Source of the DNA: Candidatus Nanopelagicales bacterium
Lineage (GTDB): Bacteria; Actinomycetota; Actinomycetes; S36-B12
Assembly: GCA_018402235.1 (NCBI GenBank)
Contig: JAGYJJ010000004.1
Span: 393,256-457,255, forward strand
Length of the DNA: 64,000 nt
Direction: 5' to 3'
In this document: positions 9,407-19,252 of the stretch, piece by piece
How positions within the stretch are numbered: the first letter of the stretch is position 1
Layout of the letters: each line of letters begins with the position of its first letter
Program-made: the position numbers and the translations under genes
The notes under the pieces: model-generated
Told to the model about the DNA's origin: nothing
The model's database searches: none
Seen by the model: the letters and a program-made list of their open reading frames with translations, nothing else

Positions 9407-10857
9407 GAGCGCCTGGCCGATTCCGCGATCAGCTGCTGAACAGATTCGACGAACAAGCGGCCACGGTGCGCGTAGTTATCGAACATGTCCCACGATGCAC
9501 AACCCGGTGCTAGAAGAACGACGTCGCCGGACTCAGCCAGGGATGCGGCGGATTCCACAGCTTGAGCCATCGCACCAGTGTCGGTGCGGTCGATCGTGAT
9601 CACGGGCACATTAGGGGCGTGTCGGGCCAAGGACGCAGCGATGACATCTGCATCAACCCCAAGAAGCACAACACCGCGGAGTCGATGAGCGACACCCATC
9701 ACCAGCTCGTCAAAATTCTGCCCCTTGGCCATTCCTCCAGCGATCCACACGGCAGATGGATAGGCGCGCAACGACATTGCCGATGCATGGGCATTCGTCG
9801 CTTTAGAGTCGTCGACGAATCTCACTCCCGCGATGCTGCCAACCTCAGCAATCCGATGCGGTGCCGGCTGAAAATCGCGTAACCCTTGCTGCACTGCACT
9901 CGGCTCCACTCCATAGGAACGAGCTAGCGCAGCTGCGACGAGGGCATTCACGACGTTGTGCGGTGCAGCGGGCTGAACATCGGCTATGTTGGCGAGCTCC
10001 TGGGCGGTGTCACGTCGGTTCTCGACAAAGGCTCGGTCGACAAGATAGTTATCTACTATCCCCAGCATCCCTACTTCCGGGACCCCCAAAGTGATGCCGA
10101 TGGCTCGGCACCCGTCAACAACATCAGCACGCTCAACCATTCCACGGGTTTGCTCTTCTTCATCGACATACACAGCAGCAACCTGGCAACGATGGAATAT
10201 GCGTTCCTTAGTACCGGCGTAGGACTCGAAGTCGCCGAAGTGATCAAGGTGGTCGGGGGCTATGTTCAAACATGCGGCAGCCCAAGGACTCATCGACGTC
10301 ACGAATGGCAACTGTGGTGCGCCAACCTCGACAGCTATCACGTCCATGTGATCGTGGAGCACCACATCAACGAGCGGATTGCCTATATTGCCGGCGGCAA
10401 CAGTCTTCGCTTCGGCCGCACGCAAGATGCTCTCAACCATCAAGGTTGTGGTGGTCTTGCCGTTGGTGCCGGTGACACATAGCCACGGAGCATCCATCGG
10501 GCTTCGGCGAAGACGCCACGCCAGCTCCAATTCACCCCACACTGGAGTGCCAGCCCGGCGAATAGGCTCCAAAATTAATGATGTTGGTCGAATCCCTGGA
10601 GATGCGATCACGACGTCGGTCTCTAACGGAACACTCGCCCCCGGCCCCAGGTGCACGTGAGCGCCCAGGGAACGCAAAATCTCCGCTCGCTCCTGCTGCG
10701 GATCGTCATCCACCTCGTCGATAATCGTGACCTGGGCGCCCAACTGCATGAGGGCATCGGCGCACGAGTAGCCCGCCACACCTAGCCCAACTACGCATGC
10801 CTGGACCGGCGTCCAATTGGAGTCACGGGCAAGACCGGCGACAGCAGGGCCGGTCAT
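9403..10857 (-). CDS. murD: UDP-N-acetylmuramoylalanine-D-glutamate ligase MurD
   Basis: 484-residue ligase adding D-glutamate to UDP-MurNAc-Ala. It shows an N-terminal nucleotide-binding fold (ACVVGLGVAGYSCADAL), the P-loop CVTGTNGKTTTTLMVE, NIAPDHLDHFG, and the C-terminal DDSKATNAHA motif specific to MurD. The frame stays open far upstream into mraY; the true start is the ATG at 10857, which overlaps the mraY stop by four bases. One oddity: the usual E-L-S-S-F-Q-L segment of the central domain reads EVGAPQL here. Confidence 0.95.
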   Translation of the reverse strand: MTGPAVAGLARDSNWTPVQACVVGLGVAGYSCADALMQLGAQVTIIDEVDDDPQQERAEILRSLGAHVHLGPGASVPLETDVVIASPGIRPTSLILEPIRRAGTPVWGELELAWRLRRSPMDAPWLCVTGTNGKTTTTLMVESILRAAEAKTVAAGNIGNPLVDVVLHDHMDVIAVEVGAPQLPFVTSMSPWAAACLNIAPDHLDHFGDFESYAGTKERIFHRCQVAAVYVDEEEQTRGMVERADVVDGCRAIGITLGVPEVGMLGIVDNYLVDRAFVENRRDTAQELANIADVQPAAPHNVVNALVAAALARSYGVEPSAVQQGLRDFQPAPHRIAEVGSIAGVRFVDDSKATNAHASAMSLRAYPSAVWIAGGMAKGQNFDELVMGVAHRLRGVVLLGVDADVIAASLARHAPNVPVITIDRTDTGAMAQAVESAASLAESGDVVLLAPGCASWDMFDNYAHRGRLFVESVQQLIAESARRS

Positions 10858-11921
10858 GCACGAACCCACTCGGCATAGAACAAAGTCAAGCCCGCCCCTA
10901 TGAACAACCCATGGATGATCCACAGGCGAACCACGATCTGGGTTTCCGGCCAGCCGATCATTTCGAAGTGATGGTGGAGCGGGGCCATTCGAAAGACGCG
11001 ACGACCAGTGAGTTTGAACGATCCAACCTGAATGATCACCGAAATCGTCGTGATGAGGAAGAGCCCGGCAATGAAAGGTAGGAGGAGTTCGGTTCGGGAC
11101 AAGATGGCCAGTCCGGCGATTCCGCCTCCTAGCGCGAGAGATCCGGTGTCGCCCATAAAGATGCGAGCCGGAGCGGTGTTCCACCACAGGAATCCGAAAC
11201 AGGCACCCGCTGCCGATGCAGCGACAATGCCGAGGTCGAGTGGATTTTGCGTGTTGTAACAGAACTCAGTGACTTCGAAGGAGCAGTTCTGCCCGTACTG
11301 CCAAATTGAGAGCAGCACGTAAGCGAGGAAACTCATGACTGCAGCGCCGACGGCCAGACCATCGAGCCCATCCGTGAGATTGACGCCGTTAGTTGTCGCC
11401 GTGATCAAGAACCACACCCACACGAGGAAAAGCCCCATCGGCAGGACCAGGGGTGTGTCACGCACGAAGGACACCGCCATAGAAGCAGCTGTTTGGCCAT
11501 CGGCGTCGGGAAATTGAACGGATAGGTAGCCGAAGGTAATGGCAACAACAGCCTGACCAATCAACTTAGTGCGCGCTCGCAGACCAGTACTTCGTTGTTT
11601 GAAGATCTTCAAGTAGTCGTCCGCTAAACCGACCGCACCAAGCCCCACCATCAAGAAGATCACCAGCAGACCCGACTGAGTCAGTGGGCGCCAGGTCAGC
11701 AAGTGAGTACCGAAATACCCGACCAGGACAGCCAGGAGGATTGCCACACCACCCATAGAGGGTGTGCCACGTTTGGCTTCATGGTCGGGGTAAATGCTGC
11801 CCTCGGAACTCACGCGAATCGCTTGCGAATAGCCGCGTCGGGACAACAAGCGGATCAACAGGGGAGTCCCGACCAGCGACACAACCGATGCAATCGCCAA
11901 TGCAATAACCACAAGCCTCAT
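10854..11921 (-). CDS. mraY: Phospho-MurNAc-pentapeptide transferase MraY
   Basis: 355-residue integral membrane enzyme with about ten membrane segments that makes lipid I from UDP-MurNAc-pentapeptide and undecaprenyl phosphate. Catalytic motifs are present: GLADDYLKIF, TNGVNLTDGLDGLA, FMGDTGSLALGG and APLHHHFEMIGWPE. I set the start at the ATG at 11921, which overlaps the murF stop (ATGA) and gives the family N-terminus; the frame extends upstream without evidence of use. Confidence 0.97.
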   Translation of the reverse strand: MRLVVIALAIASVVSLVGTPLLIRLLSRRGYSQAIRVSSEGSIYPDHEAKRGTPSMGGVAILLAVLVGYFGTHLLTWRPLTQSGLLVIFLMVGLGAVGLADDYLKIFKQRSTGLRARTKLIGQAVVAITFGYLSVQFPDADGQTAASMAVSFVRDTPLVLPMGLFLVWVWFLITATTNGVNLTDGLDGLAVGAAVMSFLAYVLLSIWQYGQNCSFEVTEFCYNTQNPLDLGIVAASAAGACFGFLWWNTAPARIFMGDTGSLALGGGIAGLAILSRTELLLPFIAGLFLITTISVIIQVGSFKLTGRRVFRMAPLHHHFEMIGWPETQIVVRLWIIHGLFIGAGLTLFYAEWVRA

Positions 11922-13315
11922 GCCGGACTCCCACCGGGTTCGATCAGGTGGTTCGCCACCACATCGAGGCCTTCCGCACGGGACGCCTTGATGAGGACGG
12001 TGTCGCCAGGTTGTAAGTGGTTGTCGAGAAATTCGATGGCCGCTTGGGTATTCGGGACCCAGGTCGACTCCTCGCCCCAAGAACCTTCATTACTCGCCGC
12101 AAGGTGCATCACTTTCGTTGCTTCACCGACACAGACAAGCCTGGAAATATCCAAACGAACCACCAGTCGACCGATAGCGTCGTGTTCTGCTAGCGAAAGA
12201 TCGCCCAACTCTCGCATCTCCCCCAGCACGGCCCACGTACGCCCTTCGCTGGACATGGACCGCAATGCCTTCAGGGCCGCACGCATAGATTCGGGATTAG
12301 CGTTATATGCGTCGCTGATGACCGTCACACCCTTCTCGGTGGTGTGCACCTCCATGCGTCCTCGGCTTCGCGGAAAGGCAGAGGAAAGTCGTTCGGCGAT
12401 TCGATTCGGGGCCATGCCGCACACATGTCCCACAGATGCAGCGGCGAGCGCTGATTCAACGAAGTGCTCACCGTGTAGTTTCAGCGCCACGCGAACCGGA
12501 TGATCAGAGCCAATCCCTATATCAAAGTGCGGGCGCCCCATCGAATCCACCGTTACATCGCTAGCAACTACGTCCGCCAACTCGTGTATCCCGAAACGCA
12601 GGACCTTCGCCTGAGTTCTCTGCTCCATCTGCGACACCTGCGGATCATCGGAATTCAAAACCGCATACGCATTCTTGGGGAGAGCCTCCACCAACTCGCC
12701 CTTGGCACTAGCGATATCTGCTGGATGCCGCATCATTCCCGCATGGGCTGATCCAACGTTGAGCACGACACCAATGTCTGGCGCTGCGAGTTCGGCCAAA
12801 TAGGCGATGTGACCCAGGCCCCGCATTCCCATTTCCAGCACAAGGAACTGCGTGCGTTCATCGGCTTCGAGGATGGTGAGGGGGACTCCGACCTCTGTAT
12901 TGAAAGATCCTTGTGCAGCCACAACCTGACCGTCGAGGACATCCGCAATCAGATTTTTCGTAGTGGTTTTCCCGGATGAACCCGTGATTCCGATAACGGT
13001 GGCAGATAGGACGTTGCGTCGGTACCAGCGAGCGATGTCGCCCAGGGCAGCGATCGTGTCCGCGACCACGATGCAGGGCACTTCGTCAACTTCCTCGCTG
13101 ACTAGGGCAGCTACGGCCCCGTCGTGAACCGCTGCAGTGGCGAAGTCATGACCATCGACACGGTCCCCAGAAATGGCCACGAATACCCCACCGGGAATCA
13201 CGCAGCGGGAATCGATGAAAAAGCCAAAAGCCTCCACGTCGGCCACCGATTGCGCCGACGGGTTCAATTCACCAGCGCACGCGGAGGCAATAAGTGACAG
13301 GGGCATCGGCTTCAC
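11918..13315 (-). CDS. murF: UDP-MurNAc-tripeptide-D-Ala-D-Ala ligase MurF
   Basis: 465-residue ligase that adds the D-Ala-D-Ala dipeptide. It has the MurF N-terminal domain with FFIDSRCVIPGGVFVAISG, the P-loop IGITGSSGKTTTKN, EMGMRGLGHIAYL and the C-terminal ISDAYNANPESM motif characteristic of MurF. The GTG start (13315) overlaps the murE stop by four bases. Confidence 0.96.
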   Translation of the reverse strand: MKPMPLSLIASACAGELNPSAQSVADVEAFGFFIDSRCVIPGGVFVAISGDRVDGHDFATAAVHDGAVAALVSEEVDEVPCIVVADTIAALGDIARWYRRNVLSATVIGITGSSGKTTTKNLIADVLDGQVVAAQGSFNTEVGVPLTILEADERTQFLVLEMGMRGLGHIAYLAELAAPDIGVVLNVGSAHAGMMRHPADIASAKGELVEALPKNAYAVLNSDDPQVSQMEQRTQAKVLRFGIHELADVVASDVTVDSMGRPHFDIGIGSDHPVRVALKLHGEHFVESALAAASVGHVCGMAPNRIAERLSSAFPRSRGRMEVHTTEKGVTVISDAYNANPESMRAALKALRSMSSEGRTWAVLGEMRELGDLSLAEHDAIGRLVVRLDISRLVCVGEATKVMHLAASNEGSWGEESTWVPNTQAAIEFLDNHLQPGDTVLIKASRAEGLDVVANHLIEPGGSPA

Positions 13316-14820
13316 CGCTCATCACCCTCCGCTCCCCCACCGAATCGATCCTTGACGAAGGATGCCAGCACATGTCGGTCATCGAAGGGAAGGACATGGC
13401 CACCCAACTCTTGGGTTCTTTCGTGTCCTTTCCCGAGAACCAGCACGATGTCCAAAGGCGCAGCTTCGTCTACGGCTCGTTCGATCGCCTCAGCGCGGTC
13501 TGCGACCTCATGCACGCGACATTCGGCCCCCGTGGTTCCTTCGATAATCGCTGCGCGGATAGCCGCCGGATCTTCAGAACGTGGATTATCGTCCGTGACG
13601 AACAGCACATCGGCGGCATGGGAGGCGGCCCCGCCCATCGCTGCCCGCTTGCTGGAATCGCGATCCCCGCCGGCACCGACCACGACAATTACGCGTCCAG
13701 CACCACTCCTTCTCAGCGACGCCGCAGTCGAAACGACCTGATCAATTGCATCCGGCGTGTGGGCGTAATCGACGACGAAGTCGATTCCGTCGACGGTTGC
13801 CACAACCTCCATTCGCCCGGGGATTCGGGCACCTACGGCAGCATCAGCCGCCACCTGAGGCGAAACCCCCAGCAGGTGACACACGGCAACACTCACCGTC
13901 AGATTCCTCACGGCGAAATCGGTCGGAACGGTTAGCCGCACATGGGCTTCACCTGGACCCAGGATGCTCACGCGGTCGCCAGAGCGAGAGGCATACCAAT
14001 CTGCGTCTCGATCGGATGTGCTGACCGTGGTGAAAGGAATCACTGAGCCGTCCGCCAAAGCCCTACCCCAGGAATCATCGACCGCTACCACGCCATGTCG
14101 AGCTCGCCCCAGCGTGAACAGGTCGGCTTTCGCCTCAAAGTACGCCTCCATCGTCCCGTGGTAGTCAAGATGATCTTGCGTAAGCCCGGTAAAGGCGGCC
14201 ACGTCGAAGGTGATCCCATCTACCCGATGCTCGCGTAGAGCGATGCTGGAGACCTCCATGGCAACGGCTTGAGCGCCGCCATCACGCATGTCCGACAAGG
14301 TCGACTGAAGGTTCGGCGCTTCAGGAGTGGTGCGAGGATGAGGCTCTTGCGGCTGACCCGGCAGACCCGATCCCAAAGTACCGACGATCCCGCAGTTGAT
14401 CCCCGCGGTGACAAGTCCAGCTTGGACAAGGTGCGTGACGGTCGTCTTCCCGTTGGTTCCCGTTACACCGACCATGGTCATCGACGATGCTGGGTCGCCG
14501 CACAAAGCCACCGCAAGAGGGGCCACTGCAGCTCGAGGGTTGGGAACAATTACGGCAGGAACCGTCACTGCGCCCATGAGTTCACGCCCCTGCGGATCAG
14601 TCAGAATCGCTACTGCACCCGACTCCACCGCAGACCGCGCGAACGTCCCGCCGTGTACACGCCGGCCCGGTAACGCAGCGAAAAGGAACCCGGGTTCGAT
14701 TTCCGTTGAATCCAGCGCAATACCAGATACCTGCACGTCCACATCAATGGCTTTGAGTTGACCGTCCTCGACCAGTGCGCCGTCTAAGGCCGCCCGACGC
14801 ATCAACTCCCAGAGCCGCAC
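13312..14820 (-). CDS. murE: UDP-MurNAc-tripeptide synthetase MurE (meso-diaminopimelate type)
   Basis: 502-residue ligase that adds the third stem-peptide residue. The P-loop is GVTGTNGKTTVTHL and the central domain has EVSSIAL and FTGLTQDHLDYHGTMEAY. The C-terminal DDNPRSEDP contains the DNPR motif that selects meso-diaminopimelate over lysine, so the organism should have an A1-gamma type meso-DAP cell wall. The GTG start at 14820 lies three bases after the ftsI stop. Confidence 0.96.
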   Translation of the reverse strand: MRLWELMRRAALDGALVEDGQLKAIDVDVQVSGIALDSTEIEPGFLFAALPGRRVHGGTFARSAVESGAVAILTDPQGRELMGAVTVPAVIVPNPRAAVAPLAVALCGDPASSMTMVGVTGTNGKTTVTHLVQAGLVTAGINCGIVGTLGSGLPGQPQEPHPRTTPEAPNLQSTLSDMRDGGAQAVAMEVSSIALREHRVDGITFDVAAFTGLTQDHLDYHGTMEAYFEAKADLFTLGRARHGVVAVDDSWGRALADGSVIPFTTVSTSDRDADWYASRSGDRVSILGPGEAHVRLTVPTDFAVRNLTVSVAVCHLLGVSPQVAADAAVGARIPGRMEVVATVDGIDFVVDYAHTPDAIDQVVSTAASLRRSGAGRVIVVVGAGGDRDSSKRAAMGGAASHAADVLFVTDDNPRSEDPAAIRAAIIEGTTGAECRVHEVADRAEAIERAVDEAAPLDIVLVLGKGHERTQELGGHVLPFDDRHVLASFVKDRFGGGAEGDER

Positions 14821-14823
14821 GAT

Positions 14824-16629
14824 CTATCCAGTCGTCAACGTCAGGCGAGGTGCGCGCTTACCGGAGGGAGCAATCTGCATGGCTTGCAGAGCGTAGGTGG
14901 TGATTTCCTTGAACACCGGCCCTCCCAACTCGCCACCGCCTCGTCCACGTTTTGGTTGATGCACAAACACACCCACGGCAAGGCGCGGAGCATCTGCCGG
15001 TGCAACGCCAATGAAGGATGCAGTGACATCCCCCGCATAGCAACGACACTTGGGATCGACAAACTGAGCAGTTCCGGTTTTTCCGGCAATCCGATATCCC
15101 GGGATTCGTGCCTGTGGAGCGGTGCCACCCTCGCCGACGGCTGCCTCCAACATGGCCATGACTTGCCGTGCCGTGTCTTCGCGAACAACCCGTTCGCGCT
15201 CACCATCGGGGGTGGGCACGACAGTGCCATCCGGCTCAATCATCGAATCAATGATCGAAGGTTGGACGCGAACTCCTCCATTAGCGATTGTCGCAAACAC
15301 GCTCGTCATTTGAACGGTGTTGACCGAGTAGCCCTGCCCAAAAGCCATTGTCGGGAAAGTCGTCCCCGACCACTTTTCCTGGTCCAATATCAAACCGCCC
15401 GACTCCCCCGGCAAACCAAGGTTGGTCTTCTTTCCGATACCGAATCGCTCCATGTAGTTGGCCAACTTAGCCTCTTCTTGCGGCATTCTCTCAGCGGCCA
15501 AAATGGTCCCGATGTTGCTCGACTTGGCGAAAACTCCGGTCATCGTCAGTCGAAGGGTCCCGTGCTTCCAATAGTCACTGAAAGACTTACCCGCTCGTTT
15601 CAATTGCCCAGGCACCTTGATCGGTGTCAGCGGAGTGACAGCACCCTCATTGATAGCGGCAGCTGCGGTGATGACTTTTCCGGTAGATCCCGGCTCGAAG
15701 ATGTCGGTAACGGCTCGGTTCCGCCTTTCCTCCGGCAACGATTGAGTCACCGCATTCGGATCGAAATCAGGTGCAGTTGCCAGTGCCAAGATCTCACCAG
15801 TTTGTACATCCATGACAACAGCAGTCGCACTCGATGCTCCCGAGCGTTGGGTTACGCCCTTTATAGCCTCCTGAGCGACGAACTGGATATCCCGATCAAT
15901 CGTCAGTTGAACGTCTCCACCAGGGATCGCGGCTACCGATGATTGATTAGACGTCGGGATGACTCGACCACCCGGGCCGCGCTCGTATATCTGTTGACCT
16001 GGCGTCCCTGTCAGTATTTCGTTATAAGCCGATTCGATACCCCCACCGCCGGTACTGTCCGCCTGCACGAAGCCAACGATGTGCGAGGCGAGGTTGTCGG
16101 CCGGGTATATCCGTTGCGAGGTCTCCTCACTGAAGATGCCAGGCAGCCGCAAAGCCGCGATGCGATCCCAGGTCCGTGGCGAAACCCCTTTGGCTACATA
16201 CATGAAGCGCTTATCGCCGCTGAGTCGATCTACAAGGACGTCTTGCGGTACTTCCAGGATCGGAGCCAACTCCACTGCCACCGCAGCAGGATCCTCAATC
16301 AGGGTCTGATCCGCCGTAATGTCGCGAGCTTCCACCGTAACCGCCAGCGGCTGCCCGGTTCGGTCAAGGATGCTACCCCGAACAGCTGGAACGTCGAGCG
16401 TGCGCAAGCGCTGACTCAAGGCAGCGTCGGCAAGTGCCTCACCACGAACAGCCTGCAAGTCAACCAAGCGAGCAGCGAATACAGAAGCGATGATCGCGGT
16501 GGCAAGGAGAAGTACGGTTCCTCGTCTGCGTACATCACCCGTCCGGAAATCCGACGATGCGCTACCAGGATTGCTGGGCGGTTTAGTGGAAGCTCGTCTC
16601 CCTGTTTGGTTGGTGAATCGAGTGCTCAT
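14824..16629 (-). CDS. ftsI: Septal transpeptidase FtsI (class B penicillin-binding protein)
   Basis: 601-residue membrane-anchored transpeptidase. After a basic N-terminus there is one membrane segment (about 38-57), a class B dimerisation domain with RGSILDRTGQPLA (84-96), and a transpeptidase domain with the active-site S315-T-G-K318, the SSN motif at 370-372 and KTGT at 517-520. It crosslinks septal peptidoglycan with FtsW. The ATG start overlaps the ftsL-like gene by four bases. No PASTA domains follow the transpeptidase domain, as expected for actinobacterial FtsI. Confidence 0.95.
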   Translation of the reverse strand: MSTRFTNQTGRRASTKPPSNPGSASSDFRTGDVRRRGTVLLLATAIIASVFAARLVDLQAVRGEALADAALSQRLRTLDVPAVRGSILDRTGQPLAVTVEARDITADQTLIEDPAAVAVELAPILEVPQDVLVDRLSGDKRFMYVAKGVSPRTWDRIAALRLPGIFSEETSQRIYPADNLASHIVGFVQADSTGGGGIESAYNEILTGTPGQQIYERGPGGRVIPTSNQSSVAAIPGGDVQLTIDRDIQFVAQEAIKGVTQRSGASSATAVVMDVQTGEILALATAPDFDPNAVTQSLPEERRNRAVTDIFEPGSTGKVITAAAAINEGAVTPLTPIKVPGQLKRAGKSFSDYWKHGTLRLTMTGVFAKSSNIGTILAAERMPQEEAKLANYMERFGIGKKTNLGLPGESGGLILDQEKWSGTTFPTMAFGQGYSVNTVQMTSVFATIANGGVRVQPSIIDSMIEPDGTVVPTPDGERERVVREDTARQVMAMLEAAVGEGGTAPQARIPGYRIAGKTGTAQFVDPKCRCYAGDVTASFIGVAPADAPRLAVGVFVHQPKRGRGGGELGGPVFKEITTYALQAMQIAPSGKRAPRLTLTTG

Positions 16630-17429
16630 TCCGCGCCCCCCGCTTCGACGCGAGCTCTGTCATCAGTGCCCCGACCTGATTGACCAACGTCGACCAATTG
16701 GGCGCCATCGCCGTTCGCCGCTGCACGCTGTTGTTGCCGCTGCTCATTGCGTCGCGCTTGCTCGGTGGCTTCATTAGCAAGCGACTGAGTCTCAGGGTCA
16801 ATAAGGACTGCGCCGTCCCCCACCTGGCGACGCTCTCCTGCTCCGGGACCAATTCCAGCACCAGTCGTGACGTCAACCACGTCTTGCGTCGGAACCGGAT
16901 CGACCAGTGTTGCCGTCAAGGAACCAGCGACATTGGCAGTTCTGGATCGGTTACCTGGGGCGGGCTTTGCCTTGCCACGCACCTTGCCACTGGGCACCGT
17001 GAGGAAGACAGCTCGATCGCTGGGAATCATGCCAAGCGCCCGCGCTTTGGCTTCCAATACCGGCGGTGAGGCAGCCTCGGCAATCGACTTGGTCATAGCT
17101 GCTTCCGCACGCGATAGGTCGCGTTGCTGGATCTTGAGCTCGCTCACGGTAAATGCGGTCTGGCCTACTGACGTATTCACGAGCAGCATCACGACAAGAC
17201 CGAAGGCCAACATGGCGGAAACCAGAACCACGAAGAACCCCCGACTGGCTCGCTCGGGGCGGAGGGGTGCGACTAGTCGAAGGTGCGGCAACTCGTCACG
17301 GAGTTTGCGCCCGACACCCTGGGTTGCGTACTCCGTTGCCGCCAATGGGAGCCCACCGTCACTGGACTCCTGAAGGACTACGTCGATCGGATCCGCGACC
17401 AATTTCTGGGCTAATGAAGTGCTTTTCAT
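16626..17429 (-). CDS. ftsL: FtsL-like division protein with long C-terminal tail
   Basis: 267-residue bitopic protein between rsmH and ftsI, the FtsL position. It has a cytoplasmic N-terminus of about 63 residues, one membrane segment (about 64-85), and a short periplasmic coiled coil (about 90-125) with [20 protein letters not shown], which resembles the FtsL/septum-formation-initiator motif (a..LGM...). The tail beyond about residue 150 is unusually long, ends in a Q/E/R-rich low-complexity stretch, and is unlike typical short FtsL. The family assignment rests on topology and position as much as on sequence. Confidence 0.75.
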   Translation of the reverse strand: MKSTSLAQKLVADPIDVVLQESSDGGLPLAATEYATQGVGRKLRDELPHLRLVAPLRPERASRGFFVVLVSAMLAFGLVVMLLVNTSVGQTAFTVSELKIQQRDLSRAEAAMTKSIAEAASPPVLEAKARALGMIPSDRAVFLTVPSGKVRGKAKPAPGNRSRTANVAGSLTATLVDPVPTQDVVDVTTGAGIGPGAGERRQVGDGAVLIDPETQSLANEATEQARRNEQRQQQRAAANGDGAQLVDVGQSGRGTDDRARVEAGGAE

Positions 17430-18379
17430 GCAGCCACCCGCTCTATCGCACGCAGGCGAACCGACGCTGCACGGGTATTGGTGGCCACTTCTTCAGGCGA
17501 TGCTTTCTCGGAGCCCCGAGTCAGCAGACGGAAGGCCGGATCCGAACCTGCTGGCACGAACGGAAGGTCCTCAGGCACCGTCGATGCCGTCACTGTCTTG
17601 AAAGCACTCTTAACAATGCGATCCTCCAGAGATTGATAGGACAGCACCACCATGCGGCCCTCAATCCCCAGGACATCTAGGGCCGCAGGGATCGCGTTTT
17701 GGAGGATCGTTAGCTCGCCGTTCACTTCAATCCGCAGGGCTTGGAAAGTGCGCTTCGCCGGATTACCTCCGGTCCGGCGAGTTGCAGCAGGAATAGCCTC
17801 GCGAACTATCTCGACAAGCTGAGACGACGTCATGATGGGGGAAAGGGAACGAACGCGGACGATGCCTCGAGCTATCCGGGCCGCGAATCGCTCTTCTCCA
17901 TACTCACGAAGTATCCGTCCTAGTTTCTCCTCGGAGTACTCGTTAACAACGACGGCCGCACTCAACTCATCGCGCGGGTTCATTCGCATGTCCAGCGGAG
18001 CATCCGTTGAGTAGGCGAAGCCTCTGTCTGGATCATCAAGTTGCATTGAGGAAACACCGAGATCAAAAAGCACCCCATCGGCATGCGCAATACCCAAATC
18101 TGCAAGGACCAAGGGAATCTCGTCATACACGGCATGAACGAGATTGACTCGTCCACTCCATTCGGACAACCGCTCACCGGCTATCGAGAGAGCTGATGGA
18201 TCACGATCGATTCCAACCAAGCGCATGAGCGGGAAAGTTCGGAGTGCATAGTCGGCGTGACCACCCAAACCCAATGTCGCATCGACCAAAACACAGCCGG
18301 GCGCCGTGAGGGCTGGCGCTAGCAAGGCGAAGACACGGTCACGAAAGACCGGAGTGTGATGAGCGAATGGTGGTGTCAC
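17426..18379 (-). CDS. rsmH: 16S rRNA (cytosine1402-N4)-methyltransferase RsmH
   Basis: 317-residue SAM-dependent methyltransferase (MraW) that modifies C1402 in the ribosomal P site. Family motifs are [13 protein letters not shown] at the N-terminus, [13 protein letters not shown] (SAM loop, about 33-45), [36 protein letters not shown] and [14 protein letters not shown]. It overlaps the ftsL-like gene by four bases and is the first gene of the long overlapping run. Confidence 0.97.
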   Translation of the reverse strand: MTPPFAHHTPVFRDRVFALLAPALTAPGCVLVDATLGLGGHADYALRTFPLMRLVGIDRDPSALSIAGERLSEWSGRVNLVHAVYDEIPLVLADLGIAHADGVLFDLGVSSMQLDDPDRGFAYSTDAPLDMRMNPRDELSAAVVVNEYSEEKLGRILREYGEERFAARIARGIVRVRSLSPIMTSSQLVEIVREAIPAATRRTGGNPAKRTFQALRIEVNGELTILQNAIPAALDVLGIEGRMVVLSYQSLEDRIVKSAFKTVTASTVPEDLPFVPAGSDPAFRLLTRGSEKASPEEVATNTRAASVRLRAIERVAA

Positions 18380-18427
18380 GAGTCGACTTCCCCATCGACC
18401 GGGACGTACGAGGTCCCGAGCGAGGAT

Positions 18428-18565
18428 TTACGCCCAACCAGCCACGACGACTGAGAGCACGTATAAAACGGTGCCCGTCGCTACGCCGGCTACCATCACG
18501 GCAACTCCCGTCCGCACGGGGCGAAACCCAGCGGTGACGTCTACCGTTTCCTCGATTAGTGCCAT
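18428..18565 (-). CDS. Small single-span membrane protein between mraZ and rsmH
   Basis: 45-residue hydrophobic protein that I do not recognise. It starts with ATG at 18565, preceded at the right distance by a strong ribosome-binding site (AAGGAGAAGG), which favours it over the 64-residue longer frame. The first 20 residues are mildly charged (MALIEETVDVTAGFRPVRTG) and the remainder (about 20-44) is one membrane segment rich in V, A and G. It is 48 bp upstream of rsmH in the mraZ transcription unit. A role in the divisome or envelope is a guess from position. Confidence 0.6.
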   Translation of the reverse strand: MALIEETVDVTAGFRPVRTGVAVMVAGVATGTVLYVLSVVVAGWA

Positions 18566-18748
18566 GTCCTTCTCCTTGTTCGCGGTCGAGATGAACTCGT
18601 GTTCTTCAGTTGCGTTCTTCACCTGAGTGATCTGATTTCAAAGACCGATCTGTGGCGCATCGGTCAGGTCCCCGCCCGCTTTGCGCGTCCTGGTACCGGG
18701 GAAGGGGTGCCAGGGTGCGCCAAGCGGGAGGAGGCCTCACCGCACGCT

Positions 18749-19180
18749 TCACATCACTCCCGGGATCACCTCCTCGTCGATTTCCGAGAAGTCCTGCTCT
18801 TGGCGACCCAGGTAGCTCTGCCAGGTCTGCTCATCCCAGATTTCCGCTGTAGTGCCATTGCCGACGACGATCACGTCGCGGTCGAGGCCGGCGTACTCAC
18901 GCAGGGCGGGGGGGACGGTGATTCGACCCTGTCGGTCCGGGATCTCATCTGAGGCCCCGGAGAACAGCACCCGCAAATACGCCCGAACCCGGGCATCGGA
19001 TCGGGAAGCTTCGTTCAAGCGCTCGGAGTAGGCCGCGAATTCAACAGCAGGCCAGACCACGAGGGAGCGATCCTGACCCTTGGTGAGGACCAAACCTGCC
19101 GCCAGTTGCTCCCGGAATTTCGCGGGGAGCACGAGCCGACCCTTGTCATCTAAGCGAGGGGCGTGCGTGCCAAGAAACAC
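18749..19180 (-). CDS. mraZ: Transcriptional regulator MraZ
   Basis: 143-residue DNA-binding protein with two SpoVT-AbrB domains (about 5-51 and 80-125). The start MFLGTHAPRLDDKGRLVLPA, then SDEIPDRQGRITVPPALREY, are diagnostic. MraZ forms oligomeric rings that bind short repeats spaced by one helical turn and represses its own dcw operon. The frame continues upstream, but the GTG at 19180, eight bases after GGAAGGGG, gives the conserved N-terminus. The predicted operator lies 70-120 bp upstream. Confidence 0.95.
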   Translation of the reverse strand: MFLGTHAPRLDDKGRLVLPAKFREQLAAGLVLTKGQDRSLVVWPAVEFAAYSERLNEASRSDARVRAYLRVLFSGASDEIPDRQGRITVPPALREYAGLDRDVIVVGNGTTAEIWDEQTWQSYLGRQEQDFSEIDEEVIPGVM

Positions 19181-19252
19181 GGTCACCCCTTCCCCACAAG
19201 CTACGGATTTCGCCACTTGAGCCCCATCGGCCCCAGCTGTAACCCCAAGTGT

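Noticed and set aside
10858-11187. 110-codon upstream extension of murD
   Set aside because: It lies entirely in the other frame of mraY, has no protein-like sequence, and the ATG at 10857 overlaps the mraY stop exactly as at the other cluster junctions.
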